Shown in pieces: positions 46,776 through 56,102 of a stretch of 64,000 nt of DNA. The position numbers and the translations under genes were made by a program. This stretch comes from Anaerocolumna cellulosilytica (lineage in GTDB: Bacteria > Bacillota > Clostridia > Lachnospirales > Lachnospiraceae). The stretch is from NCBI RefSeq assembly GCF_014218335.1, contig NZ_AP023367.1:2233501-2297500 (forward strand), written 5' to 3'. The stretch's first letter is position 1. Each line of letters begins with the position of its first letter. The notes under the pieces were generated by a model that had not been told where the DNA came from, made no database searches, and saw nothing but the letters and a program-made list of their open reading frames with translations.

Positions 46776-49700
46776 ATGGAAAATGATTCCGTCGTAATGG
46801 TATGGGAGGAAGAGGTTGTAATTCCAACTTATGAAATTGGTAAAGCTGATAAGAATCCAATGTTTTTGGACAAAAGAGTTTATCAGGGAAGTTCAGGCAA
46901 AATTTATCCCTATCCAATGGTTGAAACAATAAGTGACGAAAAGAAGGACAAGATATATAAGGCTGTATTTCTGGAAAATAAATACATTAGAGTAATGATT
47001 CTTCCAGAGCTTGGAGGAAGGATTCAGAGAGCCTATGATAAAACCAATAAGTATGATTTTATTTATTACAACCGTGTCATAAAACCGGCACTGGTTGGGC
47101 TCACGGGTCCTTGGATATCAGGAGGAATTGAATTTAACTGGCCTCAGCACCACAGGCCAACAACTTTTATGCCAGTAGACTATGTATTGCAGGATAATGA
47201 AGACGGAAGTAAGACAGTATTCATTAACGATGTAGATCAGATGTACGGAACAAAGGGGATTGCAGGGTTCACCCTGTATCCGGATACAGCTTACATCGAA
47301 ATCAGGGGTCAGTTGTACAACCGTACGCCGCTGCCGCAGACATTTCTTTGGTGGGCTAATCCGGCAGTTGCGGTAAATGATTATACCCAGAGTATTTTCC
47401 CCCCGGATGTACATGCGGTCATGGACCATGGAAAAAGAGATGTATCCAGATTCCCCATTGCCACTGGTGTTTACTATAAAAAAGACTACAGTGCAGGTGT
47501 GGATATCTCCAGGTATAAGAACATACCGGTACCTACTTCATATATGGCGGAGAAGTCTGACTATGACTTTGTAGGCGGTTATGACCATAACTTACAGGCA
47601 GGCTTACTTCATGTGGCAGACCATCATATAGCGCCTGGTAAAAAGCAGTGGACTTGGGGCTGTGGAGATTTTGGTAAGGCCTGGGATCGGAATTTGACAG
47701 ATGAGGATGGTCCATATATCGAATTGATGACAGGAGTATATACGGATAACCAACCGGATTTTACCTGGCTAAAACCTTTTGAAGAAAAAAGTTTTTATCA
47801 ATATTTTATGCCTTATAAGAAGGTGGGAGCGGTTAAAAATGCTACCATTCATGGTGCTGTCAATATGACTGTAGGAGAAAAAGAGGTATCTATCTGCGTT
47901 TATACAACAAAGGAATATGATAATGCAGTAGTTACACTTTATAGTAACGGTAAAGTTTGCTATGAGACAAACGTAAATTTATCACCAATACAGGTGTTTG
48001 ATAAAACCATACCTTGTGAATACACGAAAGAAACCGATTTAAAGGTTGTAGTATCCTATAAAGAAACAATTCTAGTAGAATATCAGCCTCAGGAAAAAAA
48101 AATAGAAAAATTGCCCAAACCTGCCGAAGCTGCGAAAGAACCTTCACAAATTATGACGAATGAAGAACTGTACCTGACAGGACTTCATATTGAACAGTAC
48201 CGACATGCTACGTATCATCCGGAAGATTATTATCTGGAAGGCTTAAAAAGAGATGGCGGTGATATACGTATCAATACTGCATATGGAGCTTTACTCTTAA
48301 GAAAAGGGAATCTTAAAAAGGCAGAAGAACACTTTAGAAAGGCAATTAAAAGGCTTACCTGGAAGAATCCCAATCCTTATAACAGTGAACCATATTACTT
48401 ATTGGGACTGTCATTATTCTACCAGGGTGCGGAAAAAGAATCTTATGATTCTTTTTATAAAGCAAGCTGGAGTAATGAACAACAGGAAATGTCCTTTTAT
48501 TTTCTGGCAGTGCTAGAAACTAGACAAGGTAACTATAACCAGGCATTATCATTTATCGATAAAGCCCTTAGTAAAAATACAAAAAATATCAAAGCAAGAG
48601 GTTTAAGGGCAGCGTTGCTTCGAAAATTAGGAAAGACAGAAATCGTTCAAACGTATATACTTGAGAACTTAGAAACAGATCGATTTGATTCTATCAGTTT
48701 GCATGAAAGAATTCTAACTGCTCATATAGAAAAGAAAGCAGCGTATGAAAAGGAAATGAATTCCATACTGAGGGGCTACTATAATAATTATCTGCAAGCT
48801 GCAAGGGATTATGCTGAAGCAGGTCTTTATGAAGAAGCAGTACAGCTTCTTGCATACTGCAAGGAAAGTACGCCTTTACTCTATTATTATAGGGGCTATT
48901 ATTACGGAAAATTAAAGCAGGAGGAGAAAAAAGCGGAGAATTACCAATTAGCGGCGAAGGCTTCTCCAGTCTATTGCTTTCCCAATAAATTAGAAGATAT
49001 GATTGTACTTGAGGAGGCAGTACGTAGTAATCCGCTGGATGCAAAAGGTTTTTATTATCTTGGAAATCTGTATTATGACAAACAGCAATTTGAACAGGCC
49101 GCAACTGTGTGGGAGAAGTCCAAAGAGCTTGATAAGACTTTTCCGACTGTATATAGGAATTTGGCTCTGGCTTATTATAACAAACTGAATAAAAAAGAAA
49201 AAGCCAGAGAGGCTATGGAAACAGCCTTCACCCTTGATACTACAGATGCCAGGATATTCTTAGAGTTAGATCAACTCTATAAGAAGCTTTTCATGTCACC
49301 GGAGGAACGACTTGAAACGTTTAAGGCATATTCTGAGTTATATAAACAGAGGGATGATTTGTATTTAGAATATGTTACTCTGCACAATCAAGTGAAACAA
49401 TATGCCCATGCATATGAATTACTAAAAAACCGTAAGTTTCATCCATGGGAAGGTGGAGAAGGAAAAGTTACCTCCCAATATAAATTGGCATTAATACAAC
49501 TGGCAAAAGAGAAACTTAGGAAGATTCACTACGAGGAAGCCAAGGTATATCTGAATTTAGCACTTAGTTATCCTGAAAATCTGGGAGAGGGTAAACTGGA
49601 AGGGACAAAAGATAACCATATTTATTACTATCTGGGTGTAGCAGAAGAAGCCTTGGGTAATCAAGCCGAGGCAGAAAGATACTATGAAATAGCAGCAGCA

Positions 49701-50084
49701 GGAGATTTTGAACCGGCCGGTATGATGTATTATAATGATCAGCCAGCTGATATGATTCTATTCCAAGGGTTGGCGCTGAAAAAACTAGGAAGAACTGCAG
49801 AAGCTAATGCCAGATTTTATAAATTACTGGATTACGGCGAACAACATTTGTTTGATAAAGTGAAGGTGGAGTATTTTGCAGTTTCTTTACCGGATTTTCT
49901 AATATTTGAAGAGGACTTAAGTAAACGAAGCCAGGTACATTGTAATTATCTGATTGGCTTGGCTTACCTTGGAATGGGAGTTGTGAAAAAGAGCCGAGAA
50001 GCGTTTGAAAAAGCACTTGCATTAGATAGAAACCATATGGAATCCTTGATTTATTTAGAGGACGGATTACAAGGAATGAAATAG
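46776..50084 (+). CDS. DUF5107 domain protein with C-terminal TPR repeats
   Basis: 1102 residues from ATG 46776 (GGAAAGGAAA upstream; the ATG at 46728 has none). Residues about 1-400 are a beta-rich DUF5107 domain (ILPELGGRIQRAYDKTNKYDFIYYN, SGGIEFNWPQHHRPTTFMP, TFLWWANPAVAVNDY), with mutarotase-like features. From about 500 to the end are TPR-like repeats (GNLKKAEEHFRKAIKRL; FYYLGNLYYDKQQFEQAATVWEKSKELD; and others). No signal peptide. Such proteins accompany glycoside hydrolases in many Firmicutes and Bacteroidetes; the biochemical function is not known to me. Upstream of a GH2 gene. Confidence 0.85.
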   Translation: MENDSVVMVWEEEVVIPTYEIGKADKNPMFLDKRVYQGSSGKIYPYPMVETISDEKKDKIYKAVFLENKYIRVMILPELGGRIQRAYDKTNKYDFIYYNRVIKPALVGLTGPWISGGIEFNWPQHHRPTTFMPVDYVLQDNEDGSKTVFINDVDQMYGTKGIAGFTLYPDTAYIEIRGQLYNRTPLPQTFLWWANPAVAVNDYTQSIFPPDVHAVMDHGKRDVSRFPIATGVYYKKDYSAGVDISRYKNIPVPTSYMAEKSDYDFVGGYDHNLQAGLLHVADHHIAPGKKQWTWGCGDFGKAWDRNLTDEDGPYIELMTGVYTDNQPDFTWLKPFEEKSFYQYFMPYKKVGAVKNATIHGAVNMTVGEKEVSICVYTTKEYDNAVVTLYSNGKVCYETNVNLSPIQVFDKTIPCEYTKETDLKVVVSYKETILVEYQPQEKKIEKLPKPAEAAKEPSQIMTNEELYLTGLHIEQYRHATYHPEDYYLEGLKRDGGDIRINTAYGALLLRKGNLKKAEEHFRKAIKRLTWKNPNPYNSEPYYLLGLSLFYQGAEKESYDSFYKASWSNEQQEMSFYFLAVLETRQGNYNQALSFIDKALSKNTKNIKARGLRAALLRKLGKTEIVQTYILENLETDRFDSISLHERILTAHIEKKAAYEKEMNSILRGYYNNYLQAARDYAEAGLYEEAVQLLAYCKESTPLLYYYRGYYYGKLKQEEKKAENYQLAAKASPVYCFPNKLEDMIVLEEAVRSNPLDAKGFYYLGNLYYDKQQFEQAATVWEKSKELDKTFPTVYRNLALAYYNKLNKKEKAREAMETAFTLDTTDARIFLELDQLYKKLFMSPEERLETFKAYSELYKQRDDLYLEYVTLHNQVKQYAHAYELLKNRKFHPWEGGEGKVTSQYKLALIQLAKEKLRKIHYEEAKVYLNLALSYPENLGEGKLEGTKDNHIYYYLGVAEEALGNQAEAERYYEIAAAGDFEPAGMMYYNDQPADMILFQGLALKKLGRTAEANARFYKLLDYGEQHLFDKVKVEYFAVSLPDFLIFEEDLSKRSQVHCNYLIGLAYLGMGVVKKSREAFEKALALDRNHMESLIYLEDGLQGMK

Positions 50085-50113
50085 TAAAGGCGCAGGGATG
50101 GGGGAAAATTAAA

Positions 50114-50190
50114 AAGAAAGGATGCCACAGCAGCCTTCATCCTAATACGGTGTGGCAGTAACTCTAGTACACTCATATAGCAGAGACCAA
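50114..50190 (+). ncRNA. Leader motif copy A, before GH2 gene (degenerate second hairpin)
   Basis: AAGAAAGGA then TGCCAC (50123-50128) paired with GTGGCA (50152-50157), loop containing CTTCATCC. This matches copies B and C before ptsH and ptsI. The following hairpin is weak here (CTCT/AGAG) and no ribosome site follows it. Confidence 0.5.
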
Positions 50191-50210
50191 AGCATGCAGA
50201 CAGAGTTATT

Positions 50211-52952
50211 ATGGTAATTAACATGTATATCGGATTAGAAGGCAATTGGGAGTTTTCCATGGGTGAGAATTATTACGTCCCGGAGGGCAGTCATGAATCT
50301 TTTCATCCTGTTTTAAATGTAATTGATTCAGAGTGTATCAAGGTGAATGAAACGAAGGTACATCCTTTGACAGCGCCGAGTCTGATTTTTTCTGATGTAA
50401 TAAACCTTCCTTCTACCACAGAAATAAGTAAAAAGGGACAGTTTCAGATTGACAAAGGGCAAAAGGCGCATCTTAGCAGAGTGTATCCTTTTACAGGTAA
50501 ATGTTATTACAGAAGGCGTTTTTCATTACCGGAGGATATGACTTCAAAGGGCTTAAAGTTAATACTAGAGCGTACGAAATTTACAGCTATATATTTTGAT
50601 GGTGTACTGGTGTCTGAGTCCTATGAGACTTTAATACCGCAGGAGCACATTCTATCAAGAAATGCCACAGCAGGCGAACATGAGATACTTATTGCTGTGG
50701 ATAATCATCTAACAGAATATAAAGACTTTCCTGCATGTTTGTATAATGGACATCAGTTTACAGAACATACCCAGACGAATTGGAATGGTATTATGGGCAG
50801 GATATACCTAGAAAGCTGTCAGGGGATTTATGAGGCAAATTTCCGTTTAAAGAATACTGGTACATTACAAAATTACAGTATTGAAGCGATAGTGGATTAT
50901 ACAGGAGCAACAGGGAAAGCAGAATTTACAGTAGACATTAAAGAACTTGGTATCAGTGAAGCGTATCAGATTGTTTTACAGGAAGGAAAGAACTACTTTG
51001 ACTTTGAGCTGCAATTACCTGAAACAGTGCATGTCTGGGATGAGTTCCATACAAATCTCTATGAGGTAAGCTTTGGAATTACGAAAGATCAGGTTGGGCT
51101 TATAAGTCAAAGACTACGAACCGGCTTTTTAAAGGTTATGACGAAGGGGAGAAAGATACTGGTTAACGATAAGAAGATATTCTTAAGAGGCACGATTGAC
51201 TGTGCAATCTATCCTCTGACCGGAGCAGCTCCCATGACCAAAGAAGAGTGGTTAAAAATATTCAATCGTATGAAAGAATATGGATTAAATCATTATCGTT
51301 TTCATAGCTGGTGTCCACCGGAGGGAGCATTTATGGCAGCGGATGAACTGGGGATCTATTTGCAGATTGAATTGCCCTTTTTTGCAGCAGCCTTTACAGG
51401 AGAGGAAGGAAATTCTAAAGAGGGGCTTGTTACAAAATATATATATGACCAGGCTGTTAAGGTAATAGATACTTATGGAAATCATCCTTCCTTTTTGATG
51501 TTTGCAATAGGGAATGAAATGACCGGAGAATTAGAAGCCTTTGATAAAGTTTTGGCTCACCTAAAAACAATACGTTCGGATATTTTATACAGTCAAGGGT
51601 CGAACAACTTTCTAGAGACGCCTGTTTACGGAACAGAAGACCAGTATTGGATTACTATGCGTACTGCTATGGGGGGAAATAATATTAGAGCCTCTTTTTC
51701 TCATGGGGATTTACCCTTAGGACATATACAGGGCTTAGAACGGCTAGGCACTAATATCAGCTATGAGAATGCCTTATTGGAGGTGAATCTACCTATTATA
51801 TCCCATGAAATCGGACAATATGAGACTTATCCTGACATAAATGAGGTAGAAAAATACACAGGTGTCACTCGTTCTACAGCATTAGAACTTTGGAAGGAAA
51901 AAATCAAAGAGAAAGGACGAATCGACAAATGCGGTGATTATCTGAAATATTCGGGCGCCTTGGCGGCTAGGTGCTATCAGGAGGATATAGAAGCAATTAT
52001 CCGTACGGAGGGAATGAGTGGGTTTCAATTGCTTTCTTTACAGGATTTTCCTGGTCAGGGAACGGCATTAATTGGAATATTAAATAGTTTCCTTGAAGAA
52101 AAAGGAGTTGTGTCACCAGAAGAGTTCCGAAGATTTTGTGATGCCAGGGTTTTATTTGCTAAGCTTCCTTATTACACTTATCTGGAGGGAGACATAATTC
52201 CAATCGAAGCCGGTATCTTTAACTATGGGGAAGCATCCATGCCAGACAGTGGGTTTAAAATATCTCTCATGGTTGAGGGAGCGGAGATAAGTAACGTGAT
52301 AAAAGATGTTACAGCTCCTACTGGACAACTTACCAAACTTCCTATAGTTGAACTAATAGTACCAAAACTTAATGGGCCGGCTGCTGCCACTATATTACTC
52401 ACCTATAGAGATTTAATAAAAGAGTATCCGGTGTGGCTTTATCCATCTGTAACTAAAGGCAACAAGGATGCCTATATAACATCAGAGCTTAACGCTGCTG
52501 CCCTTTCAAAATTAGAGGAGGGTAAGAATGTAGTTCTCTTTAGTGACAGTCTTCCGGATAGTATTGAAGCTGGATTCACAACTGACTTCTGGTCTTATCC
52601 TATGTTTAAGTCTATTTGCGAAAGTAAAAACAGGAAGCCTGCACCCGGAACTATGGGGTTGGTAATTGACAACACGCATAAAGCCTTAGAACTATTTCCG
52701 ACAGAAAAGTTCGCAAGTTGGCAATGGCAGCAAATCATAACAAAGGCAAAACCAGTGATTCTTGATAAAGAAGAGGAGTATCAATTGATAGTAGAGGTGA
52801 TTGATAACTTTGAACGGGGACATACGCTTGGATTACTGTATGAGAAGAAGTATAAAAATGGAACGCTTCTTGTATGCACTGCTGATTTGCCGAAACACCT
52901 TGAAGTTCCGGAAATCAGACAGTTATATTTCAGTATTCTTAATTACGTATAG
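50211..52952 (+). CDS. GH2-family beta-glycosidase, cytoplasmic
   Basis: 913 residues, no signal peptide. N-terminal sugar-binding domain (CYYRRRFSLPEDM), Ig-like domain, TIM barrel with acid/base E436 (FAIGNEMTG) and nucleophile E533 (IISHEIGQYETYP). This nucleophile context differs from LacZ-type galactosidases. The C-terminal 250 residues are beta-rich and extra. The start is not certain: ATG 50211 or 50223, neither with a good ribosome site. Cotranscribed with the DUF5107-TPR gene under AraC control; substrate could be an arabinogalactan- or glucuronide-type oligosaccharide, not decidable here. Confidence 0.82.
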   Translation: MVINMYIGLEGNWEFSMGENYYVPEGSHESFHPVLNVIDSECIKVNETKVHPLTAPSLIFSDVINLPSTTEISKKGQFQIDKGQKAHLSRVYPFTGKCYYRRRFSLPEDMTSKGLKLILERTKFTAIYFDGVLVSESYETLIPQEHILSRNATAGEHEILIAVDNHLTEYKDFPACLYNGHQFTEHTQTNWNGIMGRIYLESCQGIYEANFRLKNTGTLQNYSIEAIVDYTGATGKAEFTVDIKELGISEAYQIVLQEGKNYFDFELQLPETVHVWDEFHTNLYEVSFGITKDQVGLISQRLRTGFLKVMTKGRKILVNDKKIFLRGTIDCAIYPLTGAAPMTKEEWLKIFNRMKEYGLNHYRFHSWCPPEGAFMAADELGIYLQIELPFFAAAFTGEEGNSKEGLVTKYIYDQAVKVIDTYGNHPSFLMFAIGNEMTGELEAFDKVLAHLKTIRSDILYSQGSNNFLETPVYGTEDQYWITMRTAMGGNNIRASFSHGDLPLGHIQGLERLGTNISYENALLEVNLPIISHEIGQYETYPDINEVEKYTGVTRSTALELWKEKIKEKGRIDKCGDYLKYSGALAARCYQEDIEAIIRTEGMSGFQLLSLQDFPGQGTALIGILNSFLEEKGVVSPEEFRRFCDARVLFAKLPYYTYLEGDIIPIEAGIFNYGEASMPDSGFKISLMVEGAEISNVIKDVTAPTGQLTKLPIVELIVPKLNGPAAATILLTYRDLIKEYPVWLYPSVTKGNKDAYITSELNAAALSKLEEGKNVVLFSDSLPDSIEAGFTTDFWSYPMFKSICESKNRKPAPGTMGLVIDNTHKALELFPTEKFASWQWQQIITKAKPVILDKEEEYQLIVEVIDNFERGHTLGLLYEKKYKNGTLLVCTADLPKHLEVPEIRQLYFSILNYV

Positions 52953-52962
52953 GAGCGAAAAG

Positions 52963-52999
52963 GGCTATCGGATACTTTCAAGGTATTCGATAGCATTTT
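52963..52999. terminator. Shared terminator between GH2 and HAD genes
   Basis: GCTATCG (52963-52969) with CGATAGC (52988-52994), inner ATAC/GTAT arm, T run rightward. It overlaps the 3' end of the convergent HAD gene. Confidence 0.85.
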
Positions 53000-53750
53000 T
53001 AATACCATCCTCTGAAATAGGAGTAGTAATAAAGTTGGCTATTTCTTTTAACCTAGACACGGCATTTCCCATGGCGATACCGACGGTGGCAGCTTCTATC
53101 AATTCGAAATCATTCATACTGTCACCGACCGCAGCAACATTTGCAAAGGTCATATTCCAATGGTTTAACAAGATTTCCATACCGGTAGCCTTTGATACAT
53201 GTATTGGAATAATATCAGCACCACCACTCTTTTCTGACATGATAGGAGTTCGTAAGGAGGGGAACTTCTCTGCAATAAATGCAGCGGTTTCTACAGTGTC
53301 ATCCAAAAAGAGTGAATATATTTTTTTGTCCAGCAGCTCGTGAATACTTCTTACTTCAGGAAAATTTATTCTTCCTTTTGTCAGCCAGCTTTCTTTTTGC
53401 TGAATGGGTTTGGTGCTATACCAGACACCTTCATACAATCCACCGAGTGTAAGATTATGTTCTATGGAGAAGGAAACAACAGATTGAAGTAAGCCAGAGT
53501 CAAAAAAAGCTTCGTGAAGAATCTCTCCATGGGCTTCCACTACAGAACCATTTGCATGTATAATTCCGTCAGGCTTTATCAGTTCTTTGGCTTGTAGATT
53601 CAGAGTATCATTAAAATACCTTCCACTGGCAAGAACGATTTTGTACTTGTCCCTTATGTTGTCAAGGGCTTTCATGGCGCTGTCCGGTATCTGGTTAGCA
53701 GCGTGGTCAAATAGTGTCATGTCATAATCCAGACAAATTATGTGAATCAT
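52965..53750 (-). CDS. Cof-type HAD-superfamily sugar phosphatase-like protein
   Basis: 261 residues from ATG 53750 (AAAGGA 10 nt upstream). HAD motifs: DYDMTLFDH (nucleophile Asp; D-x-D-x-T variant with Tyr), LASGRYF, and C-terminal GDSMNDFELIEAATVGIAMGNA. C2B cap domain in the middle. Members dephosphorylate sugar phosphates or flavin precursors. Stand-alone and convergent with the GH2 gene. Confidence 0.88.
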   Translation of the reverse strand: MIHIICLDYDMTLFDHAANQIPDSAMKALDNIRDKYKIVLASGRYFNDTLNLQAKELIKPDGIIHANGSVVEAHGEILHEAFFDSGLLQSVVSFSIEHNLTLGGLYEGVWYSTKPIQQKESWLTKGRINFPEVRSIHELLDKKIYSLFLDDTVETAAFIAEKFPSLRTPIMSEKSGGADIIPIHVSKATGMEILLNHWNMTFANVAAVGDSMNDFELIEAATVGIAMGNAVSRLKEIANFITTPISEDGIKNAIEYLESIR

Positions 53751-54144
53751 ATGAAATATCCTTTCTGTCTTATACACAATTGGTTGTACAATAAATTTAT
53801 AAGCATAACTTTGTGCCCGAGGGTCAAAATTTGTAGATTAATAGAATGTATTTTCTGTTTAAATTAGCATAGTAAAGCATTGTTCTTAGTTTGGGGTTAG
53901 AATGTGTCAAAAATGTGTCAGAAATTTATTGGGGAAAATAGCGAATTCTATATGGCATATACTATTCCATAGGGTGAAGATTTTATACGAATGTTATCCT
54001 TAAATTTACACGAACAAACCCCTGCGAACATGAACTAAATTTATAGAATGATAAAGACGGAGCTGATAAAGAATAAAGGGTTAGTAAATATTAACTAAAA
54101 ATTGTGGCCTGAATTATTAAATGTATAGAAAATAGCCTGAATGG
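53751..54144. other. Gene-free AT-rich region before PTS antiterminator
   Basis: No gene seen. One short direct repeat, AATGTGTCA at 53901-53909 and 53912-53920 (11 bp apart), could be a protein-binding site. Confidence 0.4.
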
Positions 54145-54173
54145 TTGACAGGATGTTAAGAAAATGTTATACT
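54145..54173 (+). promoter_or_regulatory. Promoter of the antiterminator gene
   Basis: TTGACA (54145-54150), 17-bp spacer, TATACT (54168-54173). Transcription would start about 20 bp before the RAT. Confidence 0.8.
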
Positions 54174-54194
54174 TCATTTAAATCAATAGTAGTT

Positions 54195-54257
54195 GGATTG
54201 TTACTGGTAAAGCAGGCTATACCACTTGTGATATAATCAAGGGGGTAGTCTATTTTT
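54195..54257 (+). promoter_or_regulatory. RAT site and terminator before glcT-like gene
   Basis: A near-consensus RAT (GGATTGTTACTGGTAAAGC, then AGGCTATACC) at 54195-54223 overlaps a terminator stem formed by GGCTATACC and GGTAGTC plus a T run (54251-54257). Confidence 0.85.
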
Positions 54258-54285
54258 GTATATATAAGCTTAAGAGGAGGATTGG

Positions 54286-55119
54286 ATGAAGGTTGCTAAA
54301 GTAATTAATAATAATCTAATCTGTTCACATAATGAAGGTAATAAAGAAATACTTGTAATGGGCTGTGGATTAGGATTTAAGAAAAAGCCTGGTGATGAAA
54401 TTGATACTTCATTAATAGAGAAAGTATATACAATAGAAGATGAAAAGATTTCCAACCAGCTCATTGACTTATTATCCCGTATTCCTCAGGATCATATCCG
54501 TGTAGCCAATAATATAGTTGGTTACGCAAAAGAAGTGTTAGAGCACAAACTAAATGACAGTATATATGTTTCATTAACAGATCATTTAAACTATGCAATT
54601 GAGAGGCATAAACAGGGGATACATCTAAAGAACGCTTTGCTTTGGGAAATAAAAAAGTACTATAGCAAAGAATTTGAAGTAGGAATAGAAGCCCTTCATA
54701 TCATAGAAAAGCAGTTAGGAATTCAGTTGCCTGAGGATGAAGCAGGATATATAGCTCTTCATGTGGCAAGTGCTTCAATGGAAGCTGTTGATATGGGACA
54801 CACTACAGATACTTTAAAGATGATACAAGGTATTTTGCAGATAGTAAAGTATTATTTTAAGATAGAACTTGATACAGAGTCTCTTCACTATGAAAGATTT
54901 TTGACTCATTTAAAATTTTTATCCCTAAGAATCCATCAGGATAAACATATTGAAGGAGCTGACGATTATTTCATTAAACTAATGAAAGAGCATTATAAAA
55001 ACGAATATGATTGTGCTTTAAAAATAGGCAATTATATTCATAGCAATTATTCTAAATCTTTAACAGATGAAGAATTGGTGTACTTGACAGTTCATATTAA
55101 TAGAATCACGCATTCATAG
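54286..55119 (+). CDS. BglG-family antiterminator (GlcT/LicT-like) of the PTS locus
   Basis: 277 residues, AGAGGAGGA before ATG 54286. CAT domain (MKVAKVINNNLICSHNEGNKEILVMGCGLGFKKKPG), PRD1 (LTDHLNYAIERHKQGIHLKNALLWEIKKYY) and PRD2 (HLKFLSLRIHQ; HINRI). RAT/terminator units with the same RAT sequence both precede and directly follow this gene, so it controls itself and the EIIB gene behind. Position as in Bacillus glcT-ptsGHI. Confidence 0.9.
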   Translation: MKVAKVINNNLICSHNEGNKEILVMGCGLGFKKKPGDEIDTSLIEKVYTIEDEKISNQLIDLLSRIPQDHIRVANNIVGYAKEVLEHKLNDSIYVSLTDHLNYAIERHKQGIHLKNALLWEIKKYYSKEFEVGIEALHIIEKQLGIQLPEDEAGYIALHVASASMEAVDMGHTTDTLKMIQGILQIVKYYFKIELDTESLHYERFLTHLKFLSLRIHQDKHIEGADDYFIKLMKEHYKNEYDCALKIGNYIHSNYSKSLTDEELVYLTVHINRITHS

Positions 55120-55192
55120 GATTGTTACTGGTAAAGCAGGCTATACCTAGAATTCGGGGTGGGAAACCACTCTGTTTTCTGGGTATTTTTTT
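55119..55192 (+). promoter_or_regulatory. RAT site and terminator before the EIIB gene
   Basis: The RAT (55119-55147) is identical to the one at 54195 for 29 nt and starts on the last base of the antiterminator stop codon. The terminator is ATACCTAGAA/TTCTGGGTAT with an inner GGTGG/CCAC arm and a T run ending at 55192. Confidence 0.88.
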
Positions 55193-55291
55193 ACTTCATC
55201 TAACTAATTATTAGTTACAAGAATTTTTTAAAGGTTCTTTGTTGGTGTATGAAACTCATCAAAAAATTGAAAGGCATGGGTGTTAAAATGA

Positions 55292-55543
55292 ATGAATTAT
55301 AAGGAAACTGCAACATCGATTCTTGAAAAGATTGGTGGTAAAGAAAATATTATAAGGATTACTCACTGTGCAACCAGACTTCGTTTTCAGCTTAGAGCTG
55401 AAGAAATTGCAGAGACAGAAGAAATAAAAAAAATACCCGGAGTTGTGGGGGTTATAACGCAAGGTGATCAATATCAGATTGTAATCGGCAGTGAGGTTGA
55501 CGATGTATATAAGCCTTTAGTAGAATGTATTACTAACTTATAG
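55292..55543 (+). CDS. Free-standing PTS EIIB domain (Bgl/Glc superfamily)
   Basis: 83 residues: MNYKETATSILEKIGGKENI, then RITHCATRLRF with the phospho-Cys, and VVGVITQGDQYQIVIGSEVDDVY. This is a complete EIIB domain like the first 80 residues of BglP, ending in a normal stop; no EIIC or EIIA sequence follows in any frame before ptsH. The ribosome site is weak. It sits where ptsG lies in Bacillus. It may pass phosphate to an EIIC elsewhere or act as a phosphate-sensing partner of the antiterminator. Confidence 0.85.
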   Translation: MNYKETATSILEKIGGKENIIRITHCATRLRFQLRAEEIAETEEIKKIPGVVGVITQGDQYQIVIGSEVDDVYKPLVECITNL

Positions 55544-55702
55544 AGAAGTTTTATAATTTTAATGGTATTTGCGTAAACTTATGTTTATGATTCAATACAA
55601 TAGATATTTCTGGGTGGGATATCCTGTAACATGGAAGGTCGCCGTAGAATTACGTTTCAGCCATAATTGTGGCAAGTTTTGAGGTTGAAGGTAGAACAGA
55701 AT

Positions 55703-55783
55703 AAAGAAAGGTAGCCACGTAAAATACTTCAACTTTTCTTATATGTGGCCATAGTACCGATGAGAACAGTACTATGTAAAGGT
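55703..55783 (+). ncRNA. Leader motif copy B, before ptsH
   Basis: AAAGAAAGG, stem GCCAC (55714-55718)/GTGGC (55745-55749) with a pyrimidine-rich 26-nt loop containing ACTTCAACT, then hairpin ATAGTAC (55751-55757)/GTACTAT (55769-55775), directly followed by the AAAGGTG ribosome site of ptsH. Same layout before ptsI. Confidence 0.65.
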
Positions 55784-55789
55784 GAAAAT

Positions 55790-56047
55790 ATGAAAAAATT
55801 TAGTTATGTAATCAAAGATGAAATCGGAATCCATGCAAGACCAGCAGGACAAATTGTAAAAATTGCAAAAGAATTACAGTCGAATCTTACAATCGATGCA
55901 GAGGGTAAGACTGCTGATATGAAAAAACTCATGGCAGTTATGGCGCTTGGCGTAAAAAAAGGTGCTAATGTCACTATTACAGCAGATGGTGCGGATGAGG
56001 ATGCAGCAATTGCTCAATTAGAAGAGTTTTTCAAGTCAAATTTATAA
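55790..56047 (+). CDS. ptsH: HPr phosphocarrier protein lacking regulatory Ser46
   Basis: 85 residues from ATG 55790. Active His15 in IGIHARPAG is intact. The position of the HPr-kinase site, Ser46 in Gram-positive HPr (KSIMGVMSLG), is Lys46 here (MKKLMAVMALG). It can carry phosphate from enzyme I but should not be able to act with CcpA as P-Ser-HPr. AAAGGTG site 5 nt upstream. Between the lone EIIB gene and ptsI, with a leader motif on both sides. Confidence 0.92.
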   Translation: MKKFSYVIKDEIGIHARPAGQIVKIAKELQSNLTIDAEGKTADMKKLMAVMALGVKKGANVTITADGADEDAAIAQLEEFFKSNL

Positions 56048-56050
56048 TAA

Positions 56051-56079
56051 AAACGTATAAACACGCATTTCATACGTTT
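56051..56079 (+). terminator. Weak hairpin between ptsH and ptsI
   Basis: AAACGTAT (56051-56058) pairs with ATACGTTT (56072-56079); no T run, so perhaps a partial terminator or stabiliser. Confidence 0.45.
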
Positions 56080-56102
56080 AGGGTTGTAAGAAAATATATA
56101 GC

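Noticed and set aside
50122-50145. Leader peptide MPQQPSS in leader motif A
   Set aside because: The ATG touches the AAGAAAGG site and is missing in copy B; RNA structure explains the conservation better.
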